The notes under the pieces were generated by a model that was given only the letters and a program-made list of their open reading frames with translations, was not told the origin of the DNA and did no database searches. A DNA stretch of 64,000 nucleotides, taken from the NCBI GenBank assembly GCA_029964075.1, contig CM057144.1, positions 3,557,281 to 3,621,280 on the forward strand. Direction: 5' to 3'. Made by a program: the position numbers and the translations under genes. Source of the DNA: Patiria pectinifera. Its lineage: Eukaryota > Echinodermata > Asteroidea > Valvatida > Asterinidae. Shown piece by piece: positions 1 to 10,200 of this stretch; the first letter of the stretch is position 1; every line of letters begins with the position of its first letter.

Positions 1-1149
1 GAAATTATCTATGGGTGGGGACCATCTGTAGTTGGGCCACCGCAATATTTTTATTTGGCAGTCCCAACTATAGTTTACATTGATGTACGACTATAAAACA
101 TTCTCTACAGCTCTGCTTACATGTCCGACTTGGGACCTTTGACATTAGCTATGGGTGGGGCCCATCTCAGAGTTGGCCGGCCATGGCAATCTTTGAATTT
201 TGCAAAATGTTGCTGGATAATAAAACCCAGCAGCTGGACAACTCATCCAACTAGGCAGTACCACGTGACCGGCCAGCCTTGCGGCATGCATGCATGACGA
301 ATACACGGTGCCAGCGCCACAGAACATTTAATCCAACAAGATCTATCAAGCATGAAGCATCCGGCGCAACTCCAGTCCTAACTATAGTTGGGCCGACCCA
401 ACTGCCGCACTATATAGTTGGGACAGTCCCAACTATAGTTGGGACCGATGCGATAGTTGGGGCGTGACAATGACATTGACAAACATGAAAAATAAAGTCA
501 AAACAGTTAGAGCAATAACATTAACAACAATAGGGCCTACCAGTTTTATATCTATTCCAAAATTTAAAAAAGTCTTAGGATGTTTATACCTGCATCTTGG
601 TCTTGAATGGTAGTGACCGACATGCTGACTGAAGAACTGACAGTCACATCATTCAACATGTTCATCTCGCTAGCACATGCAGCCGCCATTTGGCCAGCCG
701 TCGGTGCGTAGGCCTACACAGAAACGCAGCACAATAAATGTTACGTTAAATATATCGCTGCAAATAACACTTTAACTTGTATATCACCAGTTCAAATGTA
801 TACAGATTTATGCCGCAGTTGTCGATTGCAATACATGCTGTGAGTACGTTGACAAAAGATGCGCCTTATTGATGAATTATTGACGTAGAAAATTAATCAT
901 GCATAATTCGGTAACGATCTCCATTTTAAACTGTGCCCCATTTCACGTTCAGAAACGAGCACTGTGATTGGTCAGTTTGTGAGGTAATGGAAGTTACATT
1001 ACGGCTTGGAAGGGGGAACTAGACTGACGAACGGCGATTTCAGTACGTAAATAGTCTGGTGCTATATACATTATCCGCCACATGTTGTTGCAAACATCGA
1101 GGATTGGAGTTGAGTGTGCAGATCGAAAGGCCTAATTTTTATTTTCAAA
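1..1149. promoter_or_regulatory. Upstream region of the PUDP-like gene
   Basis: No coding exon is visible. The left 480 bases contain repeated short palindromic words built on ACTATAGTTGGG and its complement. Near 965-975 there is an ATTGGTC box, an inverted CCAAT element, about 180 bases before the start codon; this could be part of the promoter, but that is inference. No TATA box is convincing. Confidence 0.35.
370..470. repeat. Cluster of CCCAACTATAG inverted words
   Basis: The words AACTATAGTTGGG and CCCAACTATAG recur several times in both orientations here, with a further copy near 60-75. The cluster can fold on itself. It may be the end of a foldback element that begins left of the window. 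No coding meaning is visible. Confidence 0.5.
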
Positions 1150-4100
1150 ATGAGTTCAAAACGAGCTGATATTACGCATGTAATATTTGATATGGATGGA
1201 CTCTTGCTAGGTAAACGAATGTTACCCACAAGCGCAGACGGAAAAGGTTCAGCGCAGCGCGAGTGGAAGTCGGGAGTTGATTTACGCGCTCATGATGCTT
1301 GTGCTTTGCGCACGTATACGTCCGCACACGTGGGCGTGGCCTACTCCTAGAACTATGAGGCTCCACTACGTGGAGCCTAGGAGTAGGCGTGGCCCACTGA
1401 AGTTGCAGCAAATGACACTAACTTTTTAACAATAGGGGCCGAGCAATTCAGTAGCATGTTAAACTTTAGTAAAAGGCCTAGGCCAAAAATGTAATTTCGG
1501 GCGCTGATCCAGAGGGTGGTTTTAGGGGGTCAAATTTCCCCATATTTTTATTGGCATAGAAATTCCTGAAAAAAATTGCAAACCCGTACCCCGCCCCCCC
1601 CCCCCCTGTTTCGACACCCAAATTTGTGTTGCTAGTATGTCCGCCTTGCACAAAATACGTACAAAGCCAGCTTGTTTAGGAGGTATCTGAGACTGTGTTA
1701 ATAATAATATTTGAACAGCGCCCCCATTGAAAGTATGGTATGAGCACCCCCCCCCCCCCCATAACAGTAGCTGTTGAAAATCAGGGTACGGCTGCCTTAA
1801 CCACCTATTATTAATGATAAGCCACTAAATTTTGTTTTTATTTAATTTATTTTCACGGAGACCCCTTATGATTAGGATGAGTATCACCTGTTGGTCGGAG
1901 CCAAGTCTATGTCAGAGCATGCAGATTTATGCAATCTCGTGCCTCAGCCAATCGGAGTTGACTTTACTAAAACGTGACGTCATTTCATTCCCAAATCAGG
2001 ACTAAACGTATTATTGGTCAATTCGAATGCAGTGTTTTGTAATACAACAGCTGGCCACGCATCGCATAACATAATACAGAGCGTGTGATGCAGGTTTTTT
2101 TTATCCCTGTCTTTGACGGGACAACGGTCGAATGACCAAAGACCAGTTTAATATAGAAAGTGCCCACTGATTGGTCAAAATCTAGAGGTCAATATGCGGT
2201 TGTCTTGCAGCGAATCTGCTCAAATGTTATCTATAGACTACCTCAGATTGTCGCATATGCTCCAGTTTTTTTTCAGTAAACACTAGTTCAAGCAAGCTCA
2301 GCTGGAAACCAGCGCCGACCAATAGCCTACTTTTTTTGTGTTATAAATACAAATATGATGTAAACTGTAATCACCATGGAGGAATTGATAATTAAGTTGA
2401 TAAGTCTAGGAAAAAAAAGTAAACTTATCACTTGCTTCCCCACTATAAACTGCACTGCACGCTCAGTCATTTTTTTTTTTGCTATACTCTCGAGGACAAG
2501 GCTTTGTGTTTCCCTTGTCCCTATACAAAGTATTACACTCTCCCACACAGACTCATGATTGAGGACCATTTTCAACAAAAGATGAATGCTCGGGGACAAC
2601 AAAGAATCTGTACTAGTTCTCCCTTTGTCTGTCCTTGGGGAATACAGTTACACTGTTTTATTGTTTTGTTTTTTAAACAGACACGGAGAGACTTTACACT
2701 GTTATCTATGAAGAGATTTTCCATGAGCATGGCATACCAGAGTACACGTGGGAGCTCAAGCAGAAACTGATGGGTCGTAAAGAGATCGAAGCGGCGCAAA
2801 TGATCATCGACGAGACAGGAATCAAGGTGACGCCTGAGGAATGGATCAAGCTGGTCAGTCGCAAAAGTGAAGAGGTCTTTCCAACTGCAAATTTAATGCC
2901 AGGTAAGAGCAGTAACAGATCTAGGGTGTGGGGGACCCACTCGATGGTTGTATTTGGTCTTAACCCCCCCCCCCCCCCTTAAAGAAAGGAAAACCAGTTA
3001 AGAGGAAATATCACCCAGGAGACCCCCAAGACTGCTAACACCCCCCCCCCATCCCCACACCGTGACTTACAGTACTCATAACAGTCATAATGCTTATTTC
3101 AAAATTTTGGATTAACATTGCATCAACAGTTGAAATTATTTGCATCTCGACCATATTTCGGGTATATAATCCGTAAATTACAGTTGCAAAAGCCAACAAA
3201 TTATAAGCCTTTTTACAGATGGTTGCATACCCCAAAATAGAGAGAAATTACAGTTCTTGGTAACAATCGAACATAAAATGAAAATCTAAAACAAATAAAC
3301 TTTAAAAATGTGTTAATCAATACTGCACGATTCGAAAATGTTGTTATAATTCCTGCAATGTATTTATTCTCTCAAAGCCTTCCAACACTAATATAAATAT
3401 TGGACGGTCCACATTGCACAACCTCCTAAATTACAATGTATGTCCTTGAAACCTCTTTCTAGGGGCGGAGAAACTTGTGCGTCATCTCATCAAGCATAAG
3501 ATACCCATCGCCGTGGCAACCGGCTCCCCGAGTACCCTATTTGCGCACAAGACCAAAAGACATGGTGACTTCTTCAAGCTGTTTCGTCATATCGTGTGCA
3601 CCGGGGACGACCCGGAGGTCAAGCGGGGCAAGCCCGCACCAGATCCGTACCTGATCGCAGCCCAGCGGTTTGGTGCAGATGCACCCCATCCTGAGAAAGT
3701 AAGTGCAATTAAAGATTACAGATGGAACCAAGTTTGCTTGGGTAAAAAAAAAAACCAAGTCCTTAGGGACCGTGACCATTCAGCCCTGGTATGAAAAGGG
3801 CCCCCCGGTACCTCGTCCTGTCCAGAGCCAGTCCGGTCTTCAGCCCAGTCTCGTCCGGTACATGGTCCTGTCTGACCAGAAGTTTTGAAGTCAGTCAGGC
3901 GGATTAAAGATGGAATCCTTCCAAACACCTTTTGAATTTACGGTCCCATTGTGCGCGAAACCGCATGGCAGGGGTTTTGATCTGTGCCGACGAAAGTGTT
4001 CTATTGTTTCGCGCTGAGAGATGAAAACCACAAGCAGGTTTCTTCTGGGATATATTACATGTGTCAATACTTGCAAACAATAGACCCCAGGATTGAGGAG

Positions 4101-5054
4101 GTCCTGATTAGCAACCGGACCAGCTCCGGGGCCGGTAGCTGGGACGGTACGAAAGGACTTCTTGGGAGGGGACGAGCTTACCGGGGGGCCCTTTTCATAC
4201 CGGGGCTGAATGGTCACGGTCCCTTAGGTTTTCTAAGCATGAAACATTTCTGAGAATATTTCTATTCCTGGTTTCCCCCTGGATGGGATGCCAGCCCGTC
4301 GCAAGTTACTCCCCGGCTAATGCTGGTGCCCATTTATAAGCCTAGGTGCAGAAAAGCAAGCCGGGGCGAAGTGGCTTGCCCAAGGACATAACATATGGCC
4401 AGCAGTTGCATTTGAACCCCTTACCCTCTGATCATGAGTAATAAGCGCCTGTATCCATCAGTATTGGTGCTGAAGGTGCTACATCATTATCACCCTGCTC
4501 ATCGGGCCAATGAAACATTCCAAAGACAATCTCAGCTCCCTGGGGAGTATACAGCTCAATACTACCATTTCAGCACGAACAGCGCAAAGCATCTAAAATC
4601 TATCACAATGATCATCTTGGCCCTCACAGAACTCATTCACTCCTGGTTGGCAGAGAGAAAGAATGAGTGACAAAGTGCCTTGCCCAAGGGCACATGCACC
4701 ATAACCCCAGGCTGGACTCGAACCCACAACCTTCAGAATTACCCGCAGACCACAATTTAAATGCTCCAGACACTGGGCAACGGACCCCGACCACTAGGCC
4801 ACACTCCCTTTCCTTTCTAGGAATCGTATGTCTGAAAATCACACCTCTTTGTTTTATTTCAGGTCCTTGTCTTTGAAGATGCAATCAACGGTGTGTTATC
4901 TGCGCATGCTGCCGGCATGAGTGTCATTCTTGTACCTGATCCAAGATTAGACCAATCACTAGCCAAGGGTGCCGACTTGATTCTGCCTTCGTTAGAGGTC
5001 TTCGTACCAGAGGAATGGGGACTGCCACCGTACAATGATAACGCCGCTGTATGA
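1150..5054 (+). CDS. PUDP: Pseudouridine-5'-phosphatase (HAD superfamily, HDHD1/PUDP-like)
   Basis: Four coding exons: 1150-1210, 2681-2902, 3463-3698 and 4863-5054, all with GT/AG borders and matching phases, giving 236 aa. The family dephosphorylates pseudouridine 5'-phosphate in the cytosol during RNA turnover. HAD motif I is VIFDMDGLLLD (residues about 11-21, nucleophile Asp14, acid/base Asp16). Motif II is ATGS, the motif III lysine lies in RGKPAPDP, and the motif IV acidic patch is VFEDA. The helical cap is encoded by exon 2 (MGRKEIEAAQ). Length matches the human protein (about 228 aa). The start at 1150 has A at -3 and begins MSSKRADITH; an in-frame ATG at 1114 would add 12 residues but sits in a poorer context. 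Intron 3 is full of repeats. Alternative: another HAD phosphatase of the same subfamily. Confidence in the family is high. Confidence 0.93.
1342..1385. mobile_element. 44-bp terminal-inverted-repeat element with perfect 9-bp target duplication
   Basis: The element begins TACTCCTAGAACTATGAGGC and ends GGAGCCTAGGAGTA, the near-exact reverse complement, so it is almost entirely inverted repeat. It is flanked on both sides by GGCGTGGCC (1333-1341 and 1386-1394), a 9-bp direct repeat. It lies in intron 1 of the PUDP-like gene. The same termini occur at 11392-12142 and 32153-32208. A 9-bp duplication fits Mutator-like transposases, but the superfamily is inference. Confidence 0.8.
1880..2250 (+). 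repeat. Dispersed ~370-bp repeat, copy 1
   Basis: Shares blocks such as GTGACGTCATTTCATTCCCA and GCAGTGTTTTGTAATACAAC with 21390-21780, and more distantly with 8640-8960. All three copies run in the same direction. This copy lies in intron 1 of the PUDP-like gene. It contains no ORF and is probably a non-autonomous transposon or a SINE-like element. Confidence 0.7.
3754..4232. mobile_element. TIR element in PUDP intron 3
   Basis: The left end (from about 3761) reads CCTTAGGGACCGTGACCATT and continues through CCCTGGTATGAAAAGGGC. The right end, near 4180-4228, is its reverse complement over about 50 bases. Between the arms there is no convincing coding sequence. This is a non-autonomous DNA transposon of about 480 bp; the target duplication is unclear. 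Confidence 0.7.
4268..4440 (-). repeat. tRNA-derived SINE fragment
   Basis: On the minus strand this carries the shared block (ACTCATGATCAGAGGG, GGTTCAAAT box-B-like, then CTTGGGCAAGCCACTT and GGGCATCCCATCC-like tail) also found at 25320-25527, 39100-39296, 58560-58727 and 61030-61240. The polymerase III box order fits a tRNA-derived SINE. It lies in an intron. Confidence 0.65.
4600..4805 (-). repeat. tRNA-derived SINE, second subfamily
   Basis: Reading the minus strand: a GTGGCCTAGTGGTC A-box-like start, GTGGGTTCGAGTCCAGCC as a B-box, then CCCTTGGGCAAGGCACTTTG. A second copy with the same body is at 49095-49410. It lies just before the last exon of the PUDP-like gene, so the exon's branch site is close to the SINE. 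Confidence 0.65.
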
Positions 5055-5394
5055 GTGATATTCATTCCAGACGATATTATACATGTAGATGAATTTTGAA
5101 AAGTACTGTTTGTGCCATTCAACAAAGACAAATTTCCATCTCGGTAAGGGGCTTTTGTTTGGGCTGCATTTGGCACACAAACAGTTGCGTTCCATAAACA
5201 GACTAGTTCCGAGTCCTTACATTATCAATTCCCAAAGGGGCGGGGGCAGGAACCAGTCTGCTTTGTCAGAACTGAATTATTGTAAATAACTCAAAACTGT
5301 AAAGATGACTTATTCCATAACTATTGTGAATTTGGTATTCAAAAAGAAAAGGACCTTTTGTTTAACCAGTTTGCATCGGATGACGTGTTAAACA

Positions 5395-5645
5395 CGATCT
5401 GGCTGTTGTTATACACAGGCACGGCTGACGGGTTAAACGTCATTCGCGCCTCGACTCGCCTCCGGTGTGACGTCTAAACACACTAATCCCGCATTTGTTT
5501 TGTACCTGAACCCTGAACTCTGTGGAGGCGGACCGTGTGTTGAACTTGAACAAGGCCACTGTCCACGGTCTGTTGTACATTTTACACTCCGTGGGCACAC
5601 GCAGAGTGTTGAAAAATATGAGGTTGCGAAAGAAATATCGTACTG
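5395..5645 (-). repeat. Dispersed repeat, inverted partner of 61345-61585
   Basis: The reverse complement of this stretch shares ACACGGTCCGCCTC, TTAGTGTGTTTAGA and GTCAGCCGTGCCTGTGTATA with 61345-61585. It follows the PUDP stop codon by about 350 bases and may be part of the 3' UTR. No intact ORF is supported. Confidence 0.6.
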
Positions 5646-6010
5646 ATACTGTTCAAATGACTCTTGCAAATCAGTATCATTTGGATGTATGTCAAAAGTT
5701 GGCAGCTATATTTTGCCAAAAATAATCCCGGCGCGAACTGGTTAAGTGAATGTACAAAAAAAAGTAGTCGGACTGCAAATCTGTAATGATCCATAGATAT
5801 GTGTTCACCAACAGGACTCATCTATTTTTAAAATTTAAAAAAAATTACACGTAAAAACAAACTGAAATTGCTTAAGTCATGTGCCTTTCAATGTTTTTTT
5901 AATACATCTTGTAATAATATTTACATTTCAGCAAAGGTTAATGTACAATTTGTAATATGTAATCTTGAATGGTGTAAAATTTCTACTGTTTATTTTTAAT
6001 TTGATGCAGA

Positions 6011-6016
6011 AATAAA
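6011..6016 (+). promoter_or_regulatory. Candidate polyadenylation signal for the PUDP-like gene
   Basis: A canonical AATAAA lies about 960 bases after the PUDP stop codon in AT-rich DNA. It implies a 3' UTR near 1 kb. No closer strong signal is obvious; transcript evidence would decide. Confidence 0.4.
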
Positions 6017-6299
6017 AGGGTATTTTTCGGTAAAATTACTGTTTGATTCTTTTACTGGTATTGCTTCAATTTCACAATTTGTTCTGATGAAGGGCCATCA
6101 TCTGTTCGGCTTGGATATATTTCAATAGTACATGTACCGTATAGTGCTGATATCATTTCGAAATTTTTTTGATGTTATAATACCAAAATGTACCAAAATG
6201 CTGAAAAAGACAGATAGAATTTCAAAACCACAATATTCTCTCTAAAATGTGGGCAGAAGACTGGAGACGCACTATACGAATAATTGTTCACGTTCTTAA

Positions 6300-6822
6300 A
6301 GGGAATATACAACATTTGCAAACATCGAAAAATAAAACTACCAAGTTTTTACGAAATACCTTACTAGGATGTTGGTAAATGACAGTCTAAAGCATCCTGT
6401 AAAATTATGGCGCCTGGTGTGAAGTCATTTTCAAGAAAATGGTATTTTTGTATACATTTCCAACGGTGGTCGGCCGACCACCGTTGGAAAAACCTTACTA
6501 TTTTTCAATAACTGCTCCAACTTTACACTTTTTTCAGTCCAAATTTTGTTTGCTATTAGTTACATGTTCATGAATGGGTGCAGGCCAGCTAGACTGGTTC
6601 CCTTACCTTACAATTTTCCGGCATCTATAAATTGATCCATTTTATCTTTAGTGGAGTCAAGGAACCAGAGTACTTGAACATTTTTGTTTTTCTTGGTTTT
6701 TCAAGCATTTTCGAACACAAAACTTCAAACATGTCAGTGTAACAATATTTGATCTATTATACTAACCCCTCAAATAGTTCATTTCTGAAAATTACAGCAA
6801 AAGTCAATGATGTACATTCCCT
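6300..6822. mobile_element. TTAA-flanked TIR element
   Basis: The termini are AGGGAATATACAACATTTG at left and the complement of AGGGAATGTACATCAT at right. Both sit directly next to TTAA (6296-6299 and 6823-6826). TTAA duplication is typical of piggyBac and Kolobok families. The internal sequence has no transposase ORF, so this is a non-autonomous copy, about 520 bp. It separates the convergent PUDP and ZNHIT1 genes. Confidence 0.7.
6457..6490. repeat. Perfect 34-bp palindrome
   Basis: Two 17-base arms, starting TTTCCAACGGTGGTCGG, are exact reverse complements with no spacer. It lies inside the TTAA-flanked element at 6300-6822. Confidence 0.9.
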
Positions 6823-6973
6823 TTAATGGTCACACTATCCAGATAAGTCAGAATTCTGGAACTGGACTTAAAACCGATACTTTTGGATACTTTTGCATCC
6901 CACAGGCCTATGATGTAACTTTACTTCTGATGATGCCACCTGTGTGCGGTTTCCCTTTCATATCGTGTCTTAC

Positions 6974-6979
6974 TTTATT
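6974..6979 (-). promoter_or_regulatory. Polyadenylation signal of ZNHIT1
   Basis: AATAAA on the minus strand, about 270 bases after the ZNHIT1 stop codon. Distance and hexamer fit a normal 3' end. Confidence 0.5.
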
Positions 6980-7245
6980 TTGAAAGCATACAGTCTTCCC
7001 AAAAAAGTACCCAGGAATACCGCGGTATTTTTGTGATGATATACCATGGACTCTCAAAATCCAATACCACGCAAGCTTTGCTGTGTTCAAAACTATCACG
7101 TACAGTCCATGAAGAAGCTGGTACTTGGTCCACGATTTTGTACAGGAACCCTTGCATCCAACTGAAGTAAGCTGGAGTTTGGATGTTGACAGCAAATCAT
7201 GGTAGAAGGCGTGATGTCTGGCCCAACATGACTGTTCAGCCATTT

Positions 7246-10200
7246 TCAAACAGTCCACTTCAAACATCTGGAGGAAAAAAATAATAATTTATGAGTTACA
7301 TTTAAGTAGGAAAAACAATGTGTTAAAAATAATGTATGAGATGACTGATCTAAAGATGTGCGGATTACAGATTTCACAGCTGCAACATTTCTTACTTTGT
7401 TTTTGGATAGGATTAAATATCATTTCATGTTTCAAGCTGGTATTTAGTCACACGAACCAAACCGAATTTACATGATTAACAGTGATACAAGCCAACTGAA
7501 AAAAGAATTTAGTTTTCAGCTTGGTATAAGAAACTTGCTAATGTTTCACTTTCTCTAGCTGACTGGACTCTCTGGTCATTTCAACAACTACAACAGTCAA
7601 TCCTCTGCGAGTTGTTGCTCATTATTTTAAAGACTGAACTTGATTCTAATCTTCCGAATGATTTAGTCCAGCGTGACCTCGGAACACAAGCCTTGAACAA
7701 CGTTGTCACTACTGGAACAGGAGTCCCCCCACCCCCCGTCATGCCAGTGATTTGCATTACGGGCAGTATGAAAACCGGTTACCCTACTGAAGTAAAATCC
7801 GTAAAATAAACCCCACCCCAAAATTCAAATGCCGACAATTGTCTGAAGGGATTTATAGCTTTACGGTGTAAACTACATGTACAACTTTCGCAAGCATCAT
7901 CTGTTACACGTTAAATTGCACAAGAACATTTTAATATAGCCTAGTTTTTATTTTGAAAATTCCCCAAAATGGCATCCAAAAGATTTCTTTTTCATTGTCT
8001 GAGAAGTAACCAAGAACTTCGTAAAGTTGGTTACGGGTACCTGATCCCAAAATCTGGAACCGGTTTCTGACATCACCCCTACCCTTCCCCCCCCCCCTTT
8101 ATTTTCTGTCGGCATATGTGGCAAGTAATAGTGTGGCGCCGTAAATATGTGGCACCGTGTATTAACCTACAGTGTCCGGGCTTGTCCACTTTTGAACAGC
8201 ACCCCCATTTGTCAGATGGTGTCTAGCGACCCTCCCAGCCTGTTCCCGTTACCTTCCAGCATGGAGTGGTCTTTCGACAAACATCTGAACATGTTGTCAC
8301 AACAACCACCCCCTCCCCAACATCCCCCCCCCCCCACCTTTGAAACTTTTCTGGTGACGCTCATGTTACTTCAGTATAGTCTTGTCCTCAAACATACTTC
8401 ACTAATCTATCCGAGTCGAATAAAAAAAAACATTAGCATGAAAATCTATGGTCCATACCTTGTATCTTGATGGGTACCCAGGCACTTGACACAGCAGTAT
8501 CTAGCCCCACAGCTCACGCAGGTGTAGTTAGATGGGAATGTGCAAAGCTACATTAAGGTATCAGTAATCAGCAATTCAAAAATACTCTCAATTATATACT
8601 CAGGATTAATAATTAAGTTTAGAGTTGAACAAGATATTTGACTGGAGCAGGGTTCAAACACATCCGAGTATCACCCGTTGTCCAACGTCTGATCTGTGAG
8701 AGCAATGCAAATTTTATGCGACCCCACGCACCAGCCAATCAAGTTTAGAAACTGTGACATCATTTCAATCAGAAATATGGACGAAGCTGTTGATTAGTCA
8801 ACTTGGCTGCCATGTTTCTGTAATACAACAATGGGTTACGGAAGACCCGATAAAAGGCGCCTGCTGAATGTCAGAACCTTAAGGTCCAAACGCAGTCCTG
8901 TTTTGCAATTTGCCAAATCTGCTCGCACATCATAGACCCTTGCTGTCCATAGACTTAAACTAGGTTCGAACCTGGACACTTACATCGGAGAAACAGCTCG
9001 CACTCTGCAGGCCCACTACAGAGAACATGCCAGTAGGTCAGCTCCCCTGACAGCAGTTGGTGAACATATATCCACCCCAGGACATAACATCTCCGTGGAC
9101 AATGTTAAGATCATCGCCACGAAGGATGACCTCTGGAATTGAAAATCTATAAGGCAGTGGAAATCTGCAGGCATAGCCCCCATATGAACAGAGATGGAGG
9201 ATACAAGCTGGTATACTACCGCCTCCTGTTGTGTGACCAAGCACAGTCACGTGACAGGTCACGTGAGGGCCTCAACACTGCCAGTTGATAAAGACACTGT
9301 GATGGTGTCGCAAGCTCCTGATACGAACTCTGTAATTCAGATCCCAAAAAGTATCTTTCCATGTACTTGATTCAATAATTATCCCTAACCCTGCTGAATC
9401 CAACAGGATCTTACTATATCATATACCCGATGGAGCCTGTTGGATTGAGCAGTAAACCCCCCTGTGTATATTCCTGATGCAAAATGCTGGATTCAGCAGG
9501 CAACTGAACCGCATTATAACGCCATGTTGGACTCTGTTGGATTCAACAGACAACTGAAAAAAAGGCACAGAGGATTGAGCAGGAAACTCTGGTTGGACTC
9601 TGTTGGATTTAGCAGGGTAGTCCTGAGGAACTACTGGGGGGTTAGGGTTGAGACTGGAAACAAACTTTCATGCTCGAATACTACGTTAGTTGAAAATGCA
9701 CAGCCCTAGCCCAAGTATGCATTTACTTGTAAAAGGATATCCACATACAGCACAGAACTTTCTATCGGGCGTTTTGGACGGTGGAATGCAGGCTGTCAGG
9801 TAGTTAGGTGGCTCTTGCATGCTGAGCTGCTCCTCCTCAACTAACATGTTGAAGGTCTTCCGGAAACGCTGCTTGAAATGATCCCCGCGGGTCTTTTTCT
9901 TCTTTTTGGCCGGGGCTGTAAGAAAGTTTAAAGGCAAGACAGTCAACCGTTAGTTACTGGTAGAAGACGTGATTAAAATGTAAAATCATAAATATACTTC
10001 TGAATGGTATTCATTGTTTATTAAAGCTACAGTCCATCATTTGTAATTTGTGCATTTTGTTCGTTTGAAGCAACAAAAGAGTTCAAAATCTAATGAAGGA
10101 TAGTGAGCAACTAACCTGATGAAGTTTCAGCTAAGCTTCAGCTGTATATTCCGAGAAGAACAGCATTCTAAGATCTCAATTTCAAATCAAAAGTTACTGA

